The position numbers and the translations under genes are program-made. Shown here piece after piece: positions 56,119-63,188 of a stretch of 64,000 nucleotides of DNA (position 1 is its first letter; every line of letters begins with the position of its first letter). The DNA comes from an uncultured Coriobacteriaceae bacterium (GTDB lineage Bacteria; Actinomycetota; Coriobacteriia; Coriobacteriales; Atopobiaceae): positions 1-64,000 of the forward strand of contig USBN01000004.1 of the NCBI GenBank assembly GCA_900552935.1. Reading direction: 5' to 3'. The notes beneath the pieces are model-generated. The model saw nothing but the letters and a program-made list of their open reading frames with translations. It was not told where the DNA came from and searched no databases.

Positions 56119-58038
56119 ATGACTGCTGCTAATATCGCGTCGTTCATTCGAGGCGCCCGCCACCTCATCTACCGTCCCGATGGCCTCGTGAGGCCGTCGC
56201 GTATGTCGAACAAGCAGGCGGAGGCCGCGGCAGCCGCCGGTCGCGAGCGAGCCGCGAGCTATACCGCTGGTGCCACGATCAACCTCGTGACCACGGGGGA
56301 CGAAGTCTCGTTCGACCTATCCATCATCGAGGGCATCCACTTCGAGAGCAACTCGGTGCGCGAGACCATCGAGCTCGCTCGCGCCGCCGGCGATGACCGC
56401 GCTCCCGAGGAGGGTGTGGTCGACGGCATCGACCTCGTCGTCGACGGCGCCTACGTGAAGACCGCCCCCGTCCGTGAGGGCACGGTCACGCTCGAGTTCG
56501 AGAATCCCTCCCATGCGCCCGCTTCGGTCACGATCTACCTGCCCTGCCTCATGAACGTCGCGGTGGGCAACCTCTCCACCAACGGCAGCCTCGAGCAGCC
56601 TGCCGAGCGCGGCTACTTCCTTGTGCTCGGAGACTCGATCACCCAGGGCTACGTCGTGGGTAGGCCGAGCGCGTCCTGGCCGGCGGAGGTCTCCCGCGCC
56701 CTTGGCCTTGACCTCATGAACCAGGCCATCGCGGGCCATCACTTCGACGACCGCACCCTGCGCGGCATGAAGGCCTTCCGCGAGAACCCGCCTGCGGCGA
56801 TCATCGTCGCCTATGGCACCAACGATTGGGCCCATACCGAGCGAGAGCGCGACCTCGTGGAGAATATGACCAAGTATCTCCAGAGGCTCGTCGACAAGTT
56901 CCCCGATACGCCCATCTTCGCCGTGAGCCCCATCTGGCGCGCGGACGTCGGCAGCGAGCAACCTCACGGCCGCACCCTCGCGTGGGTGCGCAGCGTCATG
57001 TGCGACGAGTGCGCGCGTCTTGGCATCGAGTACATCGATGGTGCGGAGCTTGTCGCCGCGGATCCCGCGCTCTATGCGGACGGCAGGCTCCACCCCAACG
57101 CCGATGGCGCCCATCTCATGGCCGAGGGCATCCTTCGCGCCCTCGAGGAGCGTGGGCTCGTCGTCGCTCTTGGCGGCCGCCACGATGAGCCTCGCGAGCT
57201 TGCGGATGCCCAGACACTGCTCCGCTCGGACGCTCCGCGCGACCAGCGCGAACTCGAGCAGGCTGTGAGGACGATCTGGCGCCTTCGCCAGAACGATGGC
57301 TGCCCTTGGGATAGGGAACAGACCCACGCGAGTATCGCGAAGAACATGATCGAGGAGGCCTACGAGGCGGTCGACGCGATTGAAGCCGGTGACGCCGCGC
57401 ACCTGCGCGAGGAGCTTGGCGACGTGCTCATGCAAGTCCTCCTCCACGCCCAGATTGCCGAGGATGCCGGCGAGTTCACCTTTGCCGATGTCTGCCGCGA
57501 CCTCGACGACAAGCTCGTCCGCAGGCATCCGCACGTGTTTGGCTCCGGCGTGGCCGCGCATGACTCCGCCGAGGTGCTCGACATCTGGAGCAAGGTGAAG
57601 CTTGACGAGCGCCGCGACGCGGAGCAGTCCGGCTCGACCTCGAGCCTGCTCGACGCCGTCCCTCGCGCGCTTCCCGCCCTCATGCAGGCGCAGAAGATCT
57701 CGAAGAAGGCTGCCAACTGCGGCTTTGACTGGGAGACCACGGCCGACGTCTGGGCCAAGGTCGATGAGGAGCGCGCGGAGTTCGCCGCTGAGGAGACGGG
57801 TTCCGAGGGTGCGCTCGAGGAGTTCGGCGACGTGCTGTTCTCCGTCGTGAACGTTGCCCGCAAGGAGCACATCGATGCCGAGACGGCGCTGAGGCGTAGC
57901 TGCGAGAAGTTCCGCGAGCGTTGGGCCGCTATGGAGAAGGCCGCCGCCGAGAAGGACCAGTCGCTCGCCGACGTCTCTCGTGAAGAGCTTGAGCAGCTCT
58001 GGGCCGAAGCGAAGAGGGCGGGTAGGTCTGACTCCTAA
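56119..58038 (+). CDS. Fusion of SGNH/GDSL hydrolase and MazG nucleotide pyrophosphohydrolase
   Basis: The 639-aa cytoplasmic protein joins two enzymes not usually found together. Residues about 1-365 form a jelly-roll plus SGNH hydrolase: the Ser motif LGDSITQGY (about 171), the Gly/Asn blocks NQAIAGHH and YGTNDW, and the terminal Asp/His in LHPNADGAH (about 324). From about 375 a MazG domain follows: LRQNDGCPWDREQTH, the metal motif EEAYEAVDAI, EELGDVLMQVLLHAQ, DKLVRRHPHVF and a second half-repeat (EEFGDVLFSVVNVARK). MazG removes pyrophosphate from nucleoside triphosphates. No stop or frameshift separates them. The start is ATG 56119. Confidence 0.9.
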   Translation: MTAANIASFIRGARHLIYRPDGLVRPSRMSNKQAEAAAAAGRERAASYTAGATINLVTTGDEVSFDLSIIEGIHFESNSVRETIELARAAGDDRAPEEGVVDGIDLVVDGAYVKTAPVREGTVTLEFENPSHAPASVTIYLPCLMNVAVGNLSTNGSLEQPAERGYFLVLGDSITQGYVVGRPSASWPAEVSRALGLDLMNQAIAGHHFDDRTLRGMKAFRENPPAAIIVAYGTNDWAHTERERDLVENMTKYLQRLVDKFPDTPIFAVSPIWRADVGSEQPHGRTLAWVRSVMCDECARLGIEYIDGAELVAADPALYADGRLHPNADGAHLMAEGILRALEERGLVVALGGRHDEPRELADAQTLLRSDAPRDQRELEQAVRTIWRLRQNDGCPWDREQTHASIAKNMIEEAYEAVDAIEAGDAAHLREELGDVLMQVLLHAQIAEDAGEFTFADVCRDLDDKLVRRHPHVFGSGVAAHDSAEVLDIWSKVKLDERRDAEQSGSTSSLLDAVPRALPALMQAQKISKKAANCGFDWETTADVWAKVDEERAEFAAEETGSEGALEEFGDVLFSVVNVARKEHIDAETALRRSCEKFRERWAAMEKAAAEKDQSLADVSREELEQLWAEAKRAGRSDS

Positions 58039-58120
58039 TCTGTCATAATCGATAGAACGCGTAGGCGCGACCATAACCGCAACATGTGCCCAAACACAGC
58101 AGAAACGAAGCAGACGCCAC

Positions 58121-58906
58121 ATGAGTGCAAGTAATTCCATTGTCCTAGGACGTTATAACCGCACGAACACCCGTGCCTCCTCTGGCTACGGGCGCTCCTC
58201 AAGTGCGTCGAACCCGAGCTTCAGCTCTTACGAGGGTCGCCGCTCGCGTGAATCGGCGGGCTCCGGCTCGCGAGAGAGCCGTCGCGCGTCCTCCAGCGGC
58301 ACCTCCGCAGCGTATCGCGACGCACCGCGTCGAGAGCGCGCTCGCGGTGTCGTCGCCGCGAACAAGCCGTCCCGCGAGGCCTCCTCTCGTGGCCGTTCGG
58401 TGTCCGGCCACGCCGCGTCCGAGGCCCGTCGGCGCACCGCGGGGGAGGGCGAGGGCGGTCGCCGCGCCGCGAACGTCGTCTCGCGGGCACAGGGAATACT
58501 CGCCTGGGCGATGGAGCATCGTGCCCTTTCCATCGCGCTCGTTGTCATCGTGGCGCTTGTGCTCATGCTCTATCCGCCGATCAAGGCTCTCTATGGAGCA
58601 TCGCGCACCAACGCGCTTCTCTCGACCCAGCTCAGTTCCATCACCGCCACCAACGACACCCTCCAGGGAGAGGTCGATAACCTCATGACCCGCGAGGGCA
58701 TCGAGGACGAGGCTCGTCGTCGCGGCTATGTGGCGGAGGGCGATACGCCGGTAGACATGTCGGGTGTCGAGGATTCCGGCGGTGCTTCGAGTGATTCGAC
58801 CGTCTCGACGGACGAGTCCGCCCCGGCGGCAAGCGACCCCTGGTACGTCTCCGCCCTTGACTTCATCTTTGGATACAACCCCGCCGATCAGGGGGTTTCC
58901 CAGTGA
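58121..58906 (+). CDS. FtsB/DivIC-family septum protein with long disordered N-tail
   Basis: The 261-aa protein has a 130-residue Ser/Arg-rich cytoplasmic N-tail, one helix (about 137-156, ALSIALVVIVALVLMLYPPI) and an outside coiled coil (about 160-195) ending MTREGIEDEARRRGYVAEGD. The EDEARRRGYV-type motif is the DivIC/FtsB hallmark. It should join FtsL and DivIB/FtsQ at the division site. The tail is far longer than in the classical proteins. The stop overlaps the GTG of the Ppx/GppA gene. Confidence 0.88.
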   Translation: MSASNSIVLGRYNRTNTRASSGYGRSSSASNPSFSSYEGRRSRESAGSGSRESRRASSSGTSAAYRDAPRRERARGVVAANKPSREASSRGRSVSGHAASEARRRTAGEGEGGRRAANVVSRAQGILAWAMEHRALSIALVVIVALVLMLYPPIKALYGASRTNALLSTQLSSITATNDTLQGEVDNLMTREGIEDEARRRGYVAEGDTPVDMSGVEDSGGASSDSTVSTDESAPAASDPWYVSALDFIFGYNPADQGVSQ

Positions 58907-59886
58907 GCCGCGTTGCCGTTATCGATATAGGCACCGTGACGGCGCGTCTTGGCGTCGCTGACGTCGCGGCCTCGCGCGTCGAGCGCTGCGCCAAGACGTC
59001 GGCCATCTGCAGCCTTGGCGAGGGCGTTGCCGAGACGGGCATGCTTCGCGAGGATGCGTGCGCGCGCGTGCTTTCGTGCGTTGATGGCTATCTGGCCCAG
59101 GCTCGCGAGTCTGGTGCCGAGGTGGCGTGCTGCACGCTCACGAGCGCCGCGCGAGACGCCGCGAATTCGAATGTGCTGCTTGATGGCCTCGCGGAGCGCG
59201 GTATCGTCGCTCAGGTCATTCCCGGCGAGGTGGAGGGATCGCTCACGTTCCTCGGCGTGGCCCAGGACTTTCGGGCGTCGCGCATCGTCGTTGCGGATAA
59301 CGGCGGCGGGTCGACCGAGGTGGCCGTGGGGGTGCTCGATGGCGTGCGACCCGGTGTGACGCTTGAGGCCGTGCGTTCGCTGGATGTGGGCTGTCGCCGC
59401 GTGACGGACCTCTTCCTCTCTCGCGAGGATCCACCCTTGGCCACTGCGCTGGAGGAGGCTCGCGCGTTCTGTCGCGAGGCTTTCGAATCCGGCCTCCCCG
59501 GCGAGGCGCGCGATCCGGAGCGCCTTGTCTGCGTGGGCGGTACGGTCACGACGCTTGTCGCCATCGACGCGAGACTCGACCCCTATGACCCGGCGTTCGT
59601 CCATCTTCAAACGCTTACGCTTGACGAGGTGGATGAGCTGGTCGGGCGGCTTGCCTCGCTTCCTCTGGAGCAGCGCCGCGGGGTCGTGGGCCTGCAGCCC
59701 AAGCGCGCCGGCGTGATTTTGGCGGGTGCCGTTTGCGTGAGCGAGCTCATGCGCGCGTGCCATGCCCGCGAGCTCACCGTGAGCGAGAGCGACTTGCTCT
59801 ACGGCCTGTCGCTCTCCGCGGCTGCGGCGGCGGATGGGATTGCCGCCCCAGTTTCTTGGACGCCGCAACTCTTCTCTTTGCGCTAA
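58903..59886 (+). CDS. Ppx/GppA-family phosphatase
   Basis: The 327-aa protein of the actin-like ATPase fold begins VAVIDIGTVTARLGV (phosphate 1 motif), has a GEVEGSLTFLGV region with the catalytic Glu type, DNGGGSTEVAVG (phosphate 2), and CVGGTVTTLVAID. Such enzymes hydrolyse exopolyphosphate or pppGpp; the length is that of the short form found next to division genes in actinobacteria. It overlaps the DivIC stop by four bases (GTGA) and closes the transcript. Confidence 0.9.
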   Translation: MSRVAVIDIGTVTARLGVADVAASRVERCAKTSAICSLGEGVAETGMLREDACARVLSCVDGYLAQARESGAEVACCTLTSAARDAANSNVLLDGLAERGIVAQVIPGEVEGSLTFLGVAQDFRASRIVVADNGGGSTEVAVGVLDGVRPGVTLEAVRSLDVGCRRVTDLFLSREDPPLATALEEARAFCREAFESGLPGEARDPERLVCVGGTVTTLVAIDARLDPYDPAFVHLQTLTLDEVDELVGRLASLPLEQRRGVVGLQPKRAGVILAGAVCVSELMRACHARELTVSESDLLYGLSLSAAAAADGIAAPVSWTPQLFSLR

Positions 59887-59975
59887 GGTAGTCAGCGCGC
59901 GACTTTGCGGCATGACGCGTGACGGCGCGATAAGGGTGCCAAGCACTCTCACGTGACGATGGTGCCACATGATAT

Positions 59976-60060
59976 GGGGGCGTGGCGGAATTGGCAGACG
60001 CAGGGGCCTTAAAAGCCCTCGCCGGAAGGCTTGTGGGTTCGAACCCCACCGCCCCTACCA
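59976..60060 (+). tRNA. tRNA-Leu (TAA)
   Basis: This is an 85-nt type II tRNA with acceptor GGGGGCG/CGCCCCT (G-T at 1-72), anticodon loop CTTAAAA, a long variable arm, T arm GTGGG-TTCGAAC-CCCAC, and encoded CCA. Confidence 0.95.
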
Positions 60061-60067
60061 GATGAAA

Positions 60068-60105
60068 AAAGCGGGACGACGGCTCTGTGGCTGTCGTCCC
60101 GCTTT
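60068..60105 (+). terminator. Terminator after tRNA-Leu
   Basis: A 13-bp perfect stem (AAAGCGGGACGAC / GTCGTCCCGCTTT) lies just after the tRNA. A-run before and T-run after mean it could work on both strands. Confidence 0.85.
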
Positions 60106-60187
60106 CCATGAGGAGCGAGTCTTGGGAACGCGCGCTTGCTGGCTCTGGTGTGGGCGCCGCGCTCCCGTTGTCAGCGCCGGGCGCGGG

Positions 60188-60502
60188 CTAAGAGCAAACC
60201 GACGTGCGAGCGCGGCTGGGTGCGCGCATGAGCGCGAGCAGGGAGCGCTCTGACGCGCTGGCGTCGCCTCCCGTGAGGAACGGCGTGCCGTTCACGTACG
60301 GGATATCGAGGGTGCCGGGGATGAGCGTGACGGCGATGAGGAAGTCGTGCGACTCGGCGAGCGCCGGGACATCGGCCATCTTGCACGGGGTGACGTCATA
60401 GGTGCCGGCGAACCCGTGAGAATCGAGAATCTGGCAGACGCGATCGCGTACCGCAGACGAGGTGCAAATGCCCGTGCCGCAGGCCATGAGGATGTGCTTC
60501 AT
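60188..60502 (-). CDS. Orphan PTS IIB protein, galactitol type
   Basis: The 104-aa protein is a single IIB domain of the galactitol/lactose-like Rossmann type: HILMACGTGICTSSAVRDRV, where the Cys in the P-loop (MACGTGICTS) takes the phosphate from IIA. GatB proteins have just this start. No IIA or IIC gene lies beside it, and the nearest IIC in the window belongs to another family. An AAGGA site precedes the ATG on the minus strand. It may serve a distant permease or act as a regulator. The upstream 60503-60735 stretch is AT-richer and holds its promoter region. Confidence 0.8.
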   Translation of the reverse strand: MKHILMACGTGICTSSAVRDRVCQILDSHGFAGTYDVTPCKMADVPALAESHDFLIAVTLIPGTLDIPYVNGTPFLTGGDASASERSLLALMRAPSRARTSVCS

Positions 60503-60735
60503 TGCCGTCCTTCTAAAACGACAGATACCTGGCGACTCGTGGAGGTGTGATTGCGAGTTCGTTTATGGCGTGGCACGTGCGCACAGGCGTAAATACAATT
60601 CGACAAGCGCGTACTTTAGCCGTTTCTCTCCCGTTTGTGTAGGGGTTTATTTGCGCGGGCCGCTGCCGTTCGCCGAATCGTGCGAGGACGGAAAGACCAA
60701 TGTCTGGGCCTGGTGGGTCGAGCGCGGATGAGCTC

Positions 60736-61431
60736 TTAGCGAATCTTGCCAACAAACAGCAGGTAGGAATAGGCGTACATCGCGATGCATCCCCCAAGGC
60801 AGACCACGCTGATCGCCGCTGCAGCAACAGCGTCCGTGAGGTAGGGTCCCGCGAAGCCAAATGCTGCGACGGCAATTCCCATAAGCACGAAACACTTGCC
60901 ACCAAAGCGCTGGGTACGGCGCCAGTTCTCCGGGTCCTTGAGGGCCCAGGGAGTCTTCGCGCCCATCGTGTAGTTCTGGCCGATACGGGGCATGTAGTTG
61001 CCGATGCCGACGAGCAGAGCGCCAATCAGCACGGAGACGATGACGTTCGTGGAGCCCTTGGCCGCTATCGCGCCCCAGACGGTAAGCTCGGGAAGCCAGC
61101 TGATGACGATCGTGAGCAGGGTAAAGCCGACAACGAAGCGCTGGTAGAACTTCCCGGCGCGGGCATAGCCATTGCCTCTGGGATCGATGCGTGGAATCAC
61201 GTAGAAGAGGACGAGCATCCCGAGGGGCAGTGCGCCCAAGGCGGCTGCCGTCCAGCTTGGCCCCCAGCCGTTGACCTCGCCGCTCGCACCCCAATGGGTG
61301 GGAATTTGTGCGGGCAAGCTTGGGAGCGCGATGAGGTGCGCGATGACGTTCGCGCCGGAAAGTACGGCGAGCGCGATGAGGCAGTTGCGTGAGATGAGGC
61401 CGTGGGTGCTGTCGTTGTTGGCGCTATTCAT
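60736..61431 (-). CDS. SdpI-family membrane protein
   Basis: The 231-aa polytopic protein has about six helices. It has a DUF1648-like start (IPTHWGASGEVNGWGP) and a C-terminal SdpI part (MPRIGQNYTMGAKTPWALKD, then WRRTQRFGGKCFVLMGIA). In Bacillus subtilis SdpI protects from the SdpC toxin and signals to SdpR. Here it overlaps the ArsR-type gene upstream by eight bases, as in an sdpRI operon. No sdpC-like gene is nearby. Confidence 0.88.
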   Translation of the reverse strand: MNSANNDSTHGLISRNCLIALAVLSGANVIAHLIALPSLPAQIPTHWGASGEVNGWGPSWTAAALGALPLGMLVLFYVIPRIDPRGNGYARAGKFYQRFVVGFTLLTIVISWLPELTVWGAIAAKGSTNVIVSVLIGALLVGIGNYMPRIGQNYTMGAKTPWALKDPENWRRTQRFGGKCFVLMGIAVAAFGFAGPYLTDAVAAAAISVVCLGGCIAMYAYSYLLFVGKIR

Positions 61432-61693
61432 GAGAGTCCTCCGTGAAGCCAAGGAACCAACCAATCAGGTCCTGCATGACGGTGGTGTTGAGGCTATAGA
61501 CGATGTTCTGGTCGTGGCGCTCGTCTGTGACGAGGCCGGCAGCCTTGAGCGTTGCCAGGTGGTGGCTGAGTGTTGGCTTGCTAACGTCAAAGTTATTGGC
61601 GAGCTCACCCGCCGTGAGGTTGCCCGACTTGAGTAGCTCGAGAATGCGTCTGCGCGTCGGGTCGGCGAGCGCCTTGAATCCCTCTCCTGCCAT
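61424..61693 (-). CDS. SdpR-like ArsR-family repressor
   Basis: The 89-aa winged-helix protein begins MAGEGFKALADPTRRRILEL, with a perfect GGAGG ribosome site. The recognition helix region is DVSKPTLSHHLATLKAAGLV, with a TDERHDQNIVYSL wing. It lacks the metal-binding Cys motif of ArsR, as in SdpR. It is expected to repress its own operon with SdpI. A palindrome suitable as operator lies 46-64 bp upstream. Confidence 0.9.
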   Translation of the reverse strand: MAGEGFKALADPTRRRILELLKSGNLTAGELANNFDVSKPTLSHHLATLKAAGLVTDERHDQNIVYSLNTTVMQDLIGWFLGFTEDSHE

Positions 61694-61739
61694 AACGCCT
61701 CCTTGGTGAGGTGTTCGTATTCCTCTCGGCAATTAGATA

Positions 61740-61757
61740 GTTAGACAAACATCTAAC
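61740..61757. promoter_or_regulatory. Likely SdpR operator
   Basis: GTTAGACAAACATCTAAC has perfect 6-bp arms (GTTAGA/TCTAAC), and a further TTAGAT lies beside it. It sits in the AT-rich promoter region of the sdpRI-like operon. Confidence 0.6.
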
Positions 61758-61837
61758 AACAGAGAAGTATAGCTTTGGTGACGGGGGAGTCAACGGGCGG
61801 GTTTTGCATCTGCGGGTACGGCGTAACGCTCCGCAAG

Positions 61838-61908
61838 TCCATGCGGCGTGACGCGTAAATGTCCATGCGACGCACCGTCCTGCAGCTCCATGCGGCGTAC
61901 CGCGTAAA
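61838..61908. repeat. Three direct repeats in the tRNA-Glu to sdpR gap
   Basis: TCCATGCGGCGTGACGCGTA (from 61838), a shorter TCCATGCGACGCACCG (61862), and TCCATGCGGCGTACCGCGTA (61887) repeat at about 24-bp spacing. Confidence 0.6.
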
Positions 61909-61947
61909 AAAGAAGCAGGCCAGAGGCTCGAATTCCTCTGGCCTGCT
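61905..61947 (-). terminator. Terminator for tRNA-Glu
   Basis: AGCAGGCCAGAGG pairs perfectly with CCTCTGGCCTGCT (13 bp); on the minus strand TTCTTTTTTAC follows. Confidence 0.92.
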
Positions 61948-61955
61948 GCAATGTC

Positions 61956-62032
61956 TGGTGCCCCCAGCGGGATTCGAACCCGCGATATCCACCTTGAAAG
62001 GGTGGCGTCCTGGGCCGCTAGACGATGGGGAC
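61956..62032 (-). tRNA. tRNA-Glu (TTC)
   Basis: The minus-strand cloverleaf has acceptor GTCCCCA/TGGGGGC, anticodon loop CTTTCAA, T arm GCGGG-TTCGAAT-CCCGC, discriminator A and encoded CCA. Confidence 0.96.
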
Positions 62033-62147
62033 GGCGAACGAGAGTATATCAGAGCATGCGGCTTGTTATGCCGCGCTTTACGCAATTCGCAATGAGACCC
62101 GGCTTTGGCGTGCGTCGAAGGATTCCGCTGCGAATTCGGTGCTCCAC

Positions 62148-63188
62148 CTACCAGTCGAGGTCGTTATCGCGTGCGAATTTCTCTGCCTGCGCGGCGAAGC
62201 CGTCCTGCGCGGTCGCCCACGCGAGGAAGTCGGGCGTGTCCATCACGACGGAATCGCACTCGTGAACGGCGAGCACCGCTTCCTCAAAGCTGCCCGGTTC
62301 AAAAGCGGGGCGATCGGGGAGGTACCCTTCGACGAAGGTCGGCCGAAGAAGGGCGTAGGCGCCGCCTCGGCACAGGCTCGTGTACCCACGAAGGGCGCGG
62401 CGAGCGGCGGGCATGCGGTCGAGTTTAAACATGAGCAGCGTGCGTGCGAGGTGGTTCCACGCGTTGCCTTGCCTGCCGAATCGTGCGTCGAGGGCATCGA
62501 AGCCCTTCTCGTCCTCAAGGCGCGCGAGTGCGATTGCCCAGGTATATCGAGCGCCGAGCTGGTCTGTGGGGTCGAGCTCGATGAGGCGCTCGCACGTTTT
62601 ACAGGCGTTCTTGTAGCGGGCGGTCTCGAGCCTCGCGCGAGCGATGGAGCTTAGCAGGCGCAGGCGAGGGCGTGCAAAGACGTCGTTCCACTCGGAGACG
62701 GTGGCGAGAGAGGCCTCGTCACCGTCTGACATGGGATCATCTGCCCCCGGCGCGGACGGGGAGGTGTCGCCTTCCTTCTCCCTCGGCTCTGTATCAAGTT
62801 CGATCTCATTAGCGAGCTCCAGGAGCGCCGCCAGCGAGGCATCGGGGTCCTTGGCGCCAAGCATGGCAGCGATCGTGCGAGCGTCGAGGCAATCCCCGTC
62901 CATGGAGATCGCCTCCGCGCATGCCGCACGAAGCTTGTCGAGCCTGCGATTGCGGGAGGATTCGTATCCCTCGTCGTCGAGAAACTCCTCCTCCGCCTGG
63001 GTGAGGTCATTGGCGGCGAGTGCGTCGGCAAGGTGTTTGAACGCGACGTCTCCCTTGTGTTCGAGGAACGAATCGGGGTCTCTCGTGACGGCAAGCCTGA
63101 GCTCGTCGAAGGCGTCTTCCGAGAGCTTGCCGAGTTTTTCAGCGCGTCGCCATGACAGGCGGTCAATCAGCTCGTCTGCGTATTTCAT
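62148..63188 (-). CDS. TPR-like hypothetical protein, 346 aa
   Basis: No exact family is recognised. It is an acidic, helical, cytoplasmic protein with TPR-like pairs, for example RYKNACKTCERLIELDPTDQ, then GARYTWAIALARLEDEKGFD, in the same layout as the next gene. It starts MKYADELIDRLSWRRAEKLG at 63188, after AGGAGGG. Its ATG overlaps the TGA of the upstream TPR gene (ATGA), so the two are co-translated and probably work together. An acidic low-complexity stretch (about 145-165) splits it in two. Confidence 0.7.
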   Translation of the reverse strand: MKYADELIDRLSWRRAEKLGKLSEDAFDELRLAVTRDPDSFLEHKGDVAFKHLADALAANDLTQAEEEFLDDEGYESSRNRRLDKLRAACAEAISMDGDCLDARTIAAMLGAKDPDASLAALLELANEIELDTEPREKEGDTSPSAPGADDPMSDGDEASLATVSEWNDVFARPRLRLLSSIARARLETARYKNACKTCERLIELDPTDQLGARYTWAIALARLEDEKGFDALDARFGRQGNAWNHLARTLLMFKLDRMPAARRALRGYTSLCRGGAYALLRPTFVEGYLPDRPAFEPGSFEEAVLAVHECDSVVMDTPDFLAWATAQDGFAAQAEKFARDNDLDW

